Below are positions 1-11,110 of a stretch of 64,000 nucleotides of DNA, piece after piece. The translations under genes and the position numbers were made by a program. The notes below the pieces were generated by a model. It worked only from the letters and a program-made list of their open reading frames with translations, searched no databases and was not told the DNA's origin. Position 1 is the first letter of the stretch, and every line of letters starts with the position of its first letter. The stretch covers positions 11,294,963-11,358,962 of the forward strand of contig NC_023754.2 of NCBI RefSeq assembly GCF_000499845.2, read 5' to 3'. Origin of the DNA: Phaseolus vulgaris. Lineage: Eukaryota; Streptophyta; Magnoliopsida; Fabales; Fabaceae.

Positions 1-589
1 TGACTAGACAAGATAACATTCTACCAAGGAACCGTCACCAACACATTTCCATGAAAACAATAAAAGTTATTTGTTATTTTACATTAACGATAAAGTCATA
101 TTATATTAACTACAAAGCCTCAAATTTTTTAACACATGAAGACAAGTAAGATAAAGAGATAAGATAACAATCACATAACTCAGTTAATGAAAAAATTAAA
201 CGATAGGAACTCAATTGAAAATATAAAAAATTCGAGTACTCAGTAGACCAAAAAAGTTTAATATATAGTCAATTGAAAATACTCAAATTTATGAAGAAAT
301 TGAAACTTGATTAAGCCTAAAATTATTTTTCAATGTACAAGTAGTGTCAATAAAATGATCTAGAACCATTGAATAAAAATAAAATGAATAAGAATAATAA
401 GAAATTAAGAGCAAATATAAAACTTAACTGCTTTGCAAGTAAATCAGCTCTGGTCTATATATTTATAAATATTAAAAAAAGTTTATACAATAAGTTCAGA
501 TTCGCATGGCAAGCAATGCGAGGTTCATATGAACATGGGTAGGGTTAACCTATACATTTTCTTCAAAAAGTTTCTCTAAGCAAATTATT

Positions 590-3500
590 TTACTGTCTCT
601 TTGCCAATGTCTTCCTCAAGCCTTTGATAATCTTCGCAAACCAAACCAAGTTCATAACTGATAGCACCACTGGCACAGCAACAACTAGTATCTGCCCAAA
701 GGGCTGCATCTGCTCTACCTGTTGAATAATTCGACTAAGCTGTAATTCTTACTCTTACTAACCACATTGTTTTTACCAGAAATAAGATAAAAATTGTTTT
801 CACCTGTCTCCAGATACAAAAAAGGGGCCATTTATTTTTATTTTTATTTCCTGTTCTCACTTTTTGATTATAAGAATGTCATTTTATTTTCAATTTGGTT
901 CCTGTTTTCTAAGATTTTTACTAGAAACATTGAAAGCAGCTTTTTTTCCTTAAATTTGCTGTTTCCTAAGAAATCTTTGTAAATAGACATAAAATGTAAG
1001 TGAACACTCCCTAAGTTATCCAACAAGGTTCCAAAAAACCTAAATTCATTACACCAACTTTACCATTTGGCCTCATTAGATTCAACAATCCTCCTTCTCT
1101 CCAAATGGAAAGCGTAATTACAATTTTAGTTGATAATGACAAGTAGAGTTTAGAAATTATCAATGTGAAACAAATAGATCCATGATGAAGGCCAGTAATC
1201 ATCCAAGACAATAATGTGCAGACATATTTTGAGTTTTAAAAGGCCAAGAATTGAATGTCAAAATCTGCTACCAAGAAAGCACTACACAGCAGATTCAGGG
1301 TGCCAACAGTTATTATTACCTGATGAAAGTGCAAGTAGACGTGGTAAAACATGTATATGAACAGAAGTATTCTGGCAACCTGCAGATGAACCATTTTGGT
1401 AAGCAACCCAATAAGACAAGAACATGAATTCTACCAAACCTTAATAAATGTGATGCCAATGTAAAAACTTTTACTGTTAGTATACTTTAATGAATATGTG
1501 TTTCAAACTATTGACTCACCAGCCAAGCAATGAATATTACAATCCCATTGATAAGATAAGCTCTGGACTTTTTCATTCCAGCTACATCAAGATACCTTCG
1601 TAAACACCACAACGTTAACAAAGAAAAATAATTGAGTTACTAGAATTCAATTAAAAGAGAAAAATTTACCATCTCAAATTGATCCCTGGAGTAGTTGTCT
1701 CAGAGATCAGGACCATGAACGTGTAAAGCTGTCCTTCCCCACTAAACATTGCGTATGCTACTGCTACTAAAGACAACAGATGATGAATCACCTGAACCAA
1801 TGTTAATATGAAGTCAGGTTAAATCCCGACCATAATCATCTCCACCATGGTTCCTATCAAGTGAAATATCTTAAAATTTGAATAAGATAGTTCAACTTTA
1901 TAAGACAGGTTGGATGAAACTTTGCACGTCAAAAAGATATTATCCTTACATACTCATATCCACCAAGAGAAGGAAAAAACCATAATATCATCCCTAGATC
2001 AGAAACGAAGTACCCAACAGAAGCCTGTTACAATAATAAATATCAAACATAAGAAATAACGACTTCACCAGATAAAACAAAGTGATGCAGATCACAAAAT
2101 GGTTATTGAATGTATCAGGATAACCAAGAAGATAACAATTCCAAAGGTCGATCTCAATCATTTCAAGTATAAAATATAATGAATATCTGAAAAGGGAAAT
2201 ATTAGGAGAATACTAACACCAAGAAACTGAGAAGAGCTACGCAAAAGAGACTATAGAAAAGACAGAATAGTAAAAAGAATATGTCTCACAGGCTTCTTAT
2301 TGCATGATTAGTTATGTAACAAATGTATAGAACCATAGCAGGAATGCTGTGTTCCATTGCCAAAGTTTATTTCTCTTTGGATTTGGACTTGCAATTATAA
2401 ATAAACCTTCTCCAACACTTCCTGTGACGGGGGTTTGGAAATTGCACATATATGAAATTAGGCAAAAATCTTGTTAATCTGGACAAACAATGAATTTGGA
2501 GTTCTCTTGTTACATTTTCTATTTGACATTCAATAAATTTTGTTAAGAATGTTTTCTAAGCATAATAAACTTATAGTATCTCCATCCAATAAAAACCTTT
2601 AGGAGGAGGAATACGCTGGCAGCTAGGAATCAATGGGCATCATTCAGTGTAACTGAACAGAATATTAGCTATAGTTATTCAGGTAACAAACTAGAGGGGA
2701 GTTTGTTATAAAAGAGAGGAAAACAATGAGAGAAGAGTAGCTTATATTTTGAGAATTCATTGGTAGGGCAGCGGTCAAGGTCTCTCAATTTCCTGGAAGC
2801 TTACTATCTTGAGAATTATACCCTATTGAGTCTCTATTCAGTATCACATTTATAATAAGAGAAGAAATTTCTGAAATGAAGGTTTCCAATGTGTTTCTGA
2901 ACTAGCATCTATTACAAACCATTTATATTGATTGGTAATCTGTGGTCTTTAGATGTTATGTGTTGTTCTTTTGTGCCTTTAGATGTTCTGTCATGGAGCA
3001 AGCTTTTCTTGTATATGAAACCAAGGTCCGTCATTGGAGAAGCTGCTAAATAAACTGTGCTTGAACGTGTGGCTTCATTGATGCAACATGCATTATTTTC
3101 TCAGCTATAGAATGCGACTTCTTTATCATCTCAGGATGAGATTCTTTTGTTTTTTTTCCCACCATGTGAATTTACAATATTTGAATCTGCACTCCAAGTT
3201 ACTAACCAAAATGTTAGACACGATTGTTTAAATTTCCATGGAAAAAAAATGCTAATCAACTGATTCTAATTATGTACAATTCTGTTGGTCATATAGATTA
3301 AAATCAAACTAAACTATATCCTTGTTCTATTCATTACTAAAATTACCTTCAAATTGACATAACCTCAAGGCCTTATACATTATCATAAGTCAGACTTGTA
3401 GTGGTAAATTGCATATATTTAATAGACAATCTACCATTAATCTTAACAAATCCTTCTTTATAGAGAATTTAGTTTTTTCTTTTACTATCACAATCAAGCT

Positions 3501-4339
3501 ATATATAAAGCTCACCAAGTGAAGTAGTTTTTTTTGTGTGTGGAGTGGAAAGAAGTCAGTAGCTTGTCTGCTTTTCACTTTACTAATTCTGTAACCTCGA
3601 AACTTAATGAAAAGCAAAAGTTACACTGGACTCAACTCAAATACTTGTACGTACAAAATCACTTGAAATGATCCGATGCCCATAAAACAAATATATATAG
3701 TTTCTAAACAAAGCCCCATCTAAAGATATGAAGGAATAAGAATATAGATTCCATAGTTCAACTCTGATACCACAATAGTAGGAAAAGAAATTCAGATTGC
3801 TCATACCCCCAGTGCAAAAGTTGACAATGAAGAGCTTCGAACAGTAATAAATTCAGGAGAATGGCTGTCCCAAAACAGATTTGAGCAAAACACAAAGTAC
3901 AATGATATAGTTGTTATAAAAATGGCATGCGTAGTTGATGCAGCACTGCACAAAGAACAAAATTTTATTAACATCATGTTTCACTGAGCAAAGAAGAAGA
4001 GCTTTTCTACTCTATAGTATCCAATCACCGGTTATTCCACTCAATACGTTGGACTTTGGAGAAGCTGGAATAGATCTTAAAGTAATTAGAACCAATAAGC
4101 TGAGTAAGATCGAAGACCTGAAACACAGGAAAGGAAATTATTAAAGATAATGAAACCATGATTACTTTAATGTGTCTGACATTGTTGAAGAAATCAGAAT
4201 GACAACATTTTACAAAAGTAGATACCATCTTGCAAACTAACATGCCACTGATAATAGAAGTATATGGAATCAGAGAGTCTGCTAGTAAATATTCCTTCAC
4301 AAACAAATTAGCCCTGTTCTGGTATAATTTGAATGTCAT
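590..4339 (-). CDS. TLC-domain (TRAM/LAG1/CLN8) multi-pass membrane protein, 8 coding exons
   Basis: I assembled this from minus-strand exons 4226-4339, 4029-4117, 3807-3945, 1950-2024, 1670-1791, 1520-1595, 1320-1379 and 590-718. All introns are GT-AG, all phases fit, and the 267-residue product has no internal stop. It resembles plant TLC proteins of the TMEM56/TLCD4-like group in the SYQN/LYQN-type start, IQR/VQRIEWNNR, a His pair at residues 142-143 in VIHHLLSL, ISETTTPGINLRWYLD, and a lysine/arginine-rich end LRKTLAKRQ. Five to six hydrophobic segments are visible. Family knowledge: the TLC fold is a membrane lipid-sensing or lipid-handling domain; this branch is not a proven ceramide synthase. 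I chose Met at 4339 because homologues begin there and because it forms ATGA with the upstream ORF stop; Met at 4357 is in frame and possible. The gene looks intact. Family and exon structure are secure; cellular role is inferred. Confidence 0.9.
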
Positions 4340-5748
4340 GTTTTCTTCGGAAGCCATTGCAACACTACTCTTTGATTGAGAAGCCTCTTCAAAAGAGTAT
4401 ACGCTTTCTTCTTTCCACCTCCACTCACCTATTACATGAACAAATGCAGTTTGAAGACAAGATATTGAAAATAGGATACATCAAAACATGGAGGTTAAGG
4501 ATCACAACAAGCTCCAGAAAAGTTATCAGTGTCCATGGAAAAAGACAAATGAAAACAGGAGAGTGGCACGTGGTTAAGCACTGGAAGAGCTTTAGACACG
4601 TCACAATTCTTTCAAAACATATTTTTTCACAAAAATGACAATTTGTAATTTTAAACATGGCCTCCCCAAGATTCCACAAGATTTTTTCTTTTCTACTCTC
4701 GCACTGATAGAAAATTTCTACTTACAAGTTACAAATCTGTCTAAAGACACCAATTAAGTGATTACTTAGAAAAAGCTTAAGTTTTTTCTAGATGAAATAA
4801 GGTAAGCAGGGAATAACAGGATAAGGTATCCTCACTATAGAAAACAACCAGAAAAATTAGCATTAGTGAGAAAGAGCTTTACAATATCTCTCAGCCTGCT
4901 TAACAAGGTGATTCCCAGGACGAAACCACCCAAGCACATCAAAGAGAATAAGCCATGAAAACTATCTTCTCCTTGATCCTGACTGTCTGTACACAATAAA
5001 TTTTCACCAAAAGATCAAATATCTAAATTCCATTTTCCAAATGCAGCTGCTCAGCATTGTGAAAATAAATAACAAAAACTAACAGCAACAATATCACTAA
5101 TCCTCCAACTAACAAAAGCATAGGAAAACCATTAAAATCTCATTGCAAGAGAATGAATTATTCATTTTGAGATGCTAGAAGGAAAAGGAGACTCTAATGT
5201 GCTTCAATCATGAACTCAGTTTATAAAAAAACAAAAATCAAGTATGATTAGTCACCACTCCAAATAACTACGCCCATAAATGAATCAAGCTAGTGCTCTG
5301 AACATCAGTTAATAGTAAACTATGCAAAGCAGATAATTCAAAAATGAATAAATAACAAAAATGATCCACTCAAAGTTACGGAACCATGGAAAAAAGATAA
5401 ATACATGTTCAAATCAATAAATCTCAAGGCCAAAAAATCATATAGTAATAAAACTTCAACGTTTTAAATTGACATTTTGCAATTAATAAAATCGTAAAGA
5501 AATAAATCACAAACAAAATCGACCTTTTAAACTACAGCATTACTCTCCAATTTAAAACCCTTTTAGGATTCCATTATATTCCAACAACTTGCACCATCTG
5601 AATGTCCCAATCAACAGAACATGAAATGTGAAATTTCTGCATTTGGAACAAGGATCAAAACATCGTACCCTGTGGAACGATGCTGTGCAGTGGAGGAACC
5701 CAAGCTATGGAAGAATCGAGATCTTATACTGCGTGTTTTGAGATTCAT
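4336..5748 (-). CDS. Small upstream ORF (90 aa), probable mitochondrial membrane peptide, co-transcribed with the TLC gene
   Basis: Three minus-strand exons, 5669-5748, 4883-4982 and 4336-4428, join in phase with GT-AG introns to give a 90-residue protein. Residues 1-26 are rich in Arg and Ser without acidic residues (MNLKTRSIRSRFFHSLGSS), typical of a mitochondrial presequence. An acidic/polar linker follows, then one hydrophobic span (LFSLMCLGGFVLGITLL, about residues 38-54) and a basic tail ending WLPKKT. The stop TGA overlaps the ATG of the TLC protein as ATGA at 4336-4339, and the third exon is the same exon that carries the TLC start, so one spliced RNA would carry both frames. I do not recognise the family. 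The exon 3 acceptor is followed by GTGAGT, which also looks like a donor, so alternative splicing is possible. An untranslated leader with chance open frames is the alternative. Confidence 0.6.
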
Positions 5749-7615
5749 TCAGAAACGCGTAAATTAATTTGGGGAATTATAGAAACCCTAGAAAGACGAA
5801 CATGATCAAGTTATTAGATTGAGATGCCCAACAGAATCGTTACATAACCGCCAACCGTTATTTTTGTGTTTTTTTTAATATTTTCGAGAATAATAGAATA
5901 CTAAATTACTAAGGCATTTTTATTTATTTATTTTAATCCCTAATTTTTAGTTTTACCCATTTTAGTATTTTTTTAGAGCAAAATGACCTTTGCCCTAATG
6001 ATAGGTTTATATATAGTTTGATGCAGAATTGGAATATAATATAAGGTTGAATATTACATATTACAATTGTTAATAAGCATTGTTTCTACCAAAATAGAAT
6101 AAAATTACATTTAAGATTGAAAAGGACTAGTCAATCAAAAGATATTTTATTTTTGTTTGAGTTTAATATGATCATTGTAGTAAGATCATAATTGGATATT
6201 GCTAGATCTTTCCATTATCACAGTGTGATCACTGAACATAGTAAAGCTATAAATAAAAGTAAAATCATATGTGTTGGCTTAAATATTTGTATATTATTAA
6301 TCAGAAACTATTTTAATCATATTTATCCAAACTAGTTAATATAAAATTCAATAAACTAAACTAATATTAATTAATTATAAACTCTAATATTAATTATAAA
6401 ATTTTATTAATTCTAATTATAAACCCTAATATTAATTATTAAATTTTATTAATCTTAATTATATAACTAAAATAATATTAATTGTAAATCCTAATATTAA
6501 TTATAAAATTTCATTAGTATATTAATTAATAATATAACTAAAATAATACAAATTATGAATTCTAAAAAAATTCTAAAAATATTTCAACATTAATTATAAA
6601 ATTAAATAAATAAAAACTAACGTGGTAGAGTGCAAACACATAATAACGAGGAGGGCAAGAACGGAGAAATCAAGGATAGTAACGGAGGAACCAATGACCG
6701 CGGAGGAAATAAAAAAATAAAGAATTATGAAGTTTTAACTAGAGATAAACAACCTATGACAACTAAAACACAATATTAGTAAAAAAATTGAAAGAAAAAA
6801 CAAATAAGCGCAGCAAATGAGTGGCAAAGGGTGTACCACCAGCGACGGATCAAAACTCAAAAAACCAGTGAAAATATAGGGAAAGATGAATTCAGAGGGT
6901 GAATAAAAAAGTTCATAGACTACGATTGTCCACTAAAATGATCGTGTCTTTAGTGGTGACGATTCCCTTTATAACTATTGTCTATGCCCCTCAAATAGGT
7001 GATGGTTCTCTCATATAATCGTTGTTTATTCTCTCTCGCTTAATATAGATGATTGTCCTCTCCACAATCGTCACCTATATATTCACATTATTTACAATAC
7101 TGCAGTTTTTGGACGACATATGGCTTTAAACATTTATATTGTCAGAATACATTATCTAATCATCAATTATTACTTATTGTACATGTGTGGTCTAATTTCA
7201 CACAAATACCTAGTCATCAAATTGTTTATACCCTAATTCATTGATATATGACTTACTTAAGTTATAACTGAAGTTTACATATATCATTATCAAAATATTC
7301 TTCTAAAACTCAATACCACATTATACTTTATTAATCATAGCTCTTGATAATAGTTATTTCAACAAATAATTCTAATTATTTCATATCACTATCATCATCA
7401 TTATTTCTCACCTTTTTTTTCATCTATATTCATATTATTATAGAAATTTATTATAATGAAAATGGAATAACATGAGAATTACTTGTTCAAAAGACTAAAA
7501 CAAGTAAAACAATGTTTTAAACATGGAAGAACATGGCTTGAGCGACATCTTTCTACGTGAAAGAAAATTGATATGTCTACAAGGAGATATCATTTGAACG
7601 ACAAGACTTATCACT
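5749..7615. other. Intergenic, upstream of the TLC locus
   Basis: No supported gene. The first few hundred bases after 5749 should contain the promoter of the minus-strand TLC transcript, but I see no single convincing TATA box. 6280-6620 is a very AT-rich stretch of imperfect ATTAATTATAAA-type repeats. 6900-7080 contains repeated ATCGT-rich words that may be a decayed transposon; I could not define its ends. Confidence 0.5.
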
Positions 7616-7998
7616 CACTACAAGAAAATCATGAAATAAAAACCAATCTTTAGAGACAAAAAATAATTAGTTGTTATAGTGACTAAATTAGAAACCATTT
7701 TAGAGATTAAAAAATTTTTAGTTTCTAAATTAGTTTTTATTACTGTTAAATGGTTTCTAAACTGGTGTTTAATTAGCAACCAAGGTTTTTGCTACTAAAT
7801 TTAGAATCTAAATAATTGGTAGCAAAAACCTTGGTTGTTAATTAGACACCTATTTAGAAACCATTTAATAATAATAGAAACTAATTTAGAAACCAAAATT
7901 TTTTTAGTCTCTAAAATGGTTTCTAATTTAGTCACTATAGCAACTAATTATTTTTTGTCTCTAAAAATTGGTTTTTATTTCATGATTTTCTTGTAGTG
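7616..7998. mobile_element. CACTA-type fold-back MITE, 383 bp
   Basis: It begins CACTACAAGAAAATCATGAA and ends with the inverse complement (TTCTTGTAGTG), with the 3 bp duplication ACT on both sides (7613-7615 and 7999-8001). The two halves are nearly perfect inverted repeats over the whole length, with a short turn near 7805, so a transcript would form a long hairpin. There is no coding capacity. CACTA termini and 3 bp duplications are the hallmarks of the En/Spm superfamily, which would supply transposase in trans. Confidence 0.85.
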
Positions 7999-8634
7999 AC
8001 TTTATCAAAATTTTAGCACATGAATGTGGTATTCCTAGAAAAAAAAAAAGCAATTGACTTTCATCGTTTAAAAGACCAATATGTTATTTGAGTAATCACA
8101 CCAATATGTCATTTGATCAATGACACTATAAAAGGAGAAATAATTTATATAACTTATTTCTCACTTAAACTAACATTTGGTTGCTTAAGCCGGGGAGGTT
8201 TGGGTAATTGACCTCTTACAATGTGTTAAATGTAATCACATAGGTTTAGTTACACCAAACATAACAAACTAGAAATAATATATTCAACTAAACCAAGACT
8301 TATAATTTTATTCAAAACATATATATCATGATCATTTTATAAAAAAATTCTAATAATTTCTTCTTTAATAAAAGATTAATTTGATTTTAAATGAAGTTAC
8401 TTAAATTTACAATTAATTATAACTCAAACAAAGTTTCAATCATTCAACCCAACTCAATTATTAAATTCAAACTTCACATTGTTAAAACATCATATGAAAT
8501 AGAAATACTCTAATAAAATTGTCAATATAAATTAGGGTTTGTCGTTTACTTGTTATTGTTACACCAATTAAGATAAACGTGAGTTAGATTTATAGACCTA
8601 AAAGTAACTTGCTTCATAAGGAATCTACTCTAAA

Positions 8635-8889
8635 ACACTACAAAAAAGTATGTATTTGTGGTGGTTATTTTTGTATAAAGTGATGTTTATAACTGGCACA
8701 AAGTATAATATGACGGTCTATTTTAAACCGCCACAACACACGTCATATAATACCTTGTATAAAGTGAAAATTTCAAACGAGTAATATATGTTAGTTATAA
8801 ATGTCGTAATTTTCTAACGTAAAATAAAGAGCTTTTAAGCACTACTTTATACGTTATAGTACAATGTTTGTAAGCACCAGTATTATATT
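8635..8889. mobile_element. Possible truncated CACTA-like end
   Basis: CACTACAAAAAAGTATG at about 8636 resembles a CACTA terminus, and the following bases carry repeated GTATAAAGTG and ACGT-containing words typical of subterminal repeats. The sequence stops where copia element 1 begins at 8890, and I did not find the opposite terminus after 16009. The remainder of 8002-8634 is intergenic with nothing I can support. Confidence 0.4.
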
Positions 8890-9962
8890 TATTGAAGATG
8901 AGAAGCTTTGATGTGCCAAATTCAAGTGAAGCCTGAAGCTATGTGATGTTTTAGGTTTAGGTTTTGCTTTGGGGTTTAGAATCTTTGTAAGATCAGTTTT
9001 GAATCTCAGACAAAGCTCATTTTAAACTGTTTTTAAAGATTAAAGTGTTTTTCCATGCAAAGGGAAAAACAACTGATTAAAGTGTCGAGATAATTAGTTG
9101 TTTGTAACTTAGCTAGCAAAGAAGGTTTTGAAACTATTTTATAACTAACAAGAGCATTAAACCAGTTAATTCGTGGTTTTAACCGATTAAATGTGTGTCC
9201 TTGTAAACAGCATTTTGAAAATCTGTTTTAACTGATTTGATTGTTTAGATTTTCTTTAACGTTAGCATTTCAAGGATTATAAATATGTTTTTGATTCAAA
9301 CATTTAAAGATTGATGAAACAGAAACATTTGAAACTCTGAGTTGAGATTGATTTGAGAGATTACAAAACTGCATGTGAAAGGTTTTTAGCAAGATTGCTT
9401 TGTGCTTTGCTGTCTTTCAAAGAACTGATCAATAGGGTGTTGGTGTATTGTGTTTTACCAGGTGTTTTCTAATCTTGTTCAAGTTCTTGTATGTTCATAT
9501 AACATTTTGTATAACTGTGTGAAATCCTGTAAAGTCAGTGTGATTCTGGCTTGAGGTGGTTCTTGTGTACAAGGAGGGTGAGTAGGCTTTGTGGGATTCA
9601 AAGTCACTTTCTTGTGTGTGGTGTTTGTGTAATCTGTGATTGGTTGCATAGTGAAAACTCAGTGGTTTGACTGAGGACTGGATGTAGCTGTGTGATAGAG
9701 TGAACTAGTATAATGCCTGTGTGTGACTCTCTCTATCCCTTCTCTCTATATCTGTTTGTATTTTTTTCACTGTCATAAACAACCGGTTAAACTGCTATTT
9801 TAACCGATGATAATTATGCTTCTGTTTCTGTTTGATAATTTGATTAGCTTTCTGAATTGCTTTTCTGGATTGATTGAAAAAGTTTTATTCTAAGCCAAGT
9901 ATTTGTGAAAATAGTTTGAAAACAATTCACCCCCCCTCTTGTTGTAGCCATCAAATCTAACA
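8890..9962 (+). repeat. 5' LTR of copia element 1
   Basis: It is nearly identical by eye to 14930-16009; differences include small indels such as a run at 9931-9936 (CACCCCCCC versus CACCCCT). It ends in TCTAACA, as in the other SIRE-like LTRs here, while its first bases (TATTGAAG) appear mutated from TGTTGAAG. Pairs of AACCGATT-like words recur at 21 bp spacing (around 9068-9105, 9163-9190 and 9781-9810). Confidence 0.88.
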
Positions 9963-9964
9963 AT

Positions 9965-9977
9965 TGGCATCAAGAGC
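9965..9977 (+). other. Primer binding site of element 1
   Basis: TGGCATCAAGAGC lies two bases after the LTR end. It differs only slightly from TGGTATCAGAGC, the complement of the 3' end of initiator tRNA-Met used by most plant copia elements. The same form recurs in elements B and D. Confidence 0.75.
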
Positions 9978-10030
9978 AAGGTTCTTGAAAGTTATTCAAG
10001 TTTTTTTATTTCTGGTTTTTGAAAATTTTG

Positions 10031-11094
10031 ATGGCTGATAAAAGTTTTTTTTGGGGAAGGTGCCTCTTTGAACAAACCACCTTTGTTCTGTGGTCAAAAC
10101 TATCCTATTTGGTGCATAAGAATGAAATTCTTTATTCAATCCTTAGATAAGAATATTTGGAATGTTATTTCAAATAATTCCTAAGTGCATATGCCTGAAA
10201 TTAATTAATCTTCTAAAGAACATCTTGATTGTGTGGCACAACATATTATTGTGTCTGCTCTAGACTCTGATGTACTGCTCAAGATTTCAGAATGCACTAC
10301 AGCTAAAGGAATGTGGGACAGACTTGAGGAATTGCACACAAATCCAAGGAGTGACTTGGTAGATAAAGAAGAGTCATTTGCTGGCTCAATCTCTTCTGAA
10401 AATAAAGTGGAAGTCTGCTTAATGACCAAGGGAGAATCAGAATCAAGTCAAGTACGTACAACCTCTTCTAATAAGTGTGAAAGTTATTTTCAATTGCTTG
10501 ATGCTTTCCCAGAAATACATGAAGAAGCTAAGAGATTAACTTTTTCAAATAACCGATTGAAATGTGAAAACAACAAGTTGAAAATGAAAATCACAATTTT
10601 GGAAAAAGACTTGAATCAATCAAAAACTGATTTAGAAAATTCTAATTTGATGCATGAAAAATCCTTTTGCAAATGTGATTCAAATTTTTGCAAAAACTGT
10701 GAGTCTCTTCAAGAAAAAGTTTTATATCTTGTGAAAACGGTTGATGCTATTTTGAAAGGAAAAACAAATTTTGAAAATGTGTTGGCATCCCAAACATGTG
10801 TCTTTGAAAAATCTGGCTTGGGTTTTAACCCCCAAAGCAAACAAAGTGGGTGCACAAAACCTTTTTCAACCTTCACTCAAAAACAATCGGTTAAAGCATC
10901 GAAACAACCGGTTGTTTGTTGTTTCTATTGCATGAAAAAGGGATATTCTGTTAGGTTTTGCAGAATCTGAAATTTTTCTGTACCTAAGGGTATTCTGAAA
11001 TGGGTTCCTAAAGAGACTAATGATTCTTGGAAACACATTAACACCTATGGGCCCAAATTCACAAGGGGACCAGATTTGGCAACTGGATTTTGTT
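10031..11094 (+). pseudogene. gag of copia element 1, frameshifted
   Basis: The frame opens with Met-Ala-Asp-Lys at 10031, as in the sister gags of B and D, but a one-base shift follows at about 10052 and a stop interrupts the region before the long open stretch 10233-10970. That stretch keeps the UBN2-type gag core (ISECTTAKGMWDRLEELH), a coiled coil (NRLKCENNKLKMKITILEKD) and a zinc-knuckle-like FYCMKKGYSVRFC, in which the His of CX2CX4HX4C is replaced by Tyr. The product would be a nucleocapsid protein that packages element RNA. A middle portion present in element B is missing here. Confidence 0.8.
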
Positions 11095-11110
11095 TCTTTT
11101 GTAGGGATGT

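Noticed and set aside
4340..4357. Met at 4357 as the TLC start
   Set aside because: It is in frame, but homologous proteins start at the second Met, and only that one overlaps the upstream stop; kept as an alternative.
4333..4638. Plus-strand ORF of 101 codons
   Set aside because: Antisense to the shared exon and 5' region of the TLC locus; no recognisable domain.
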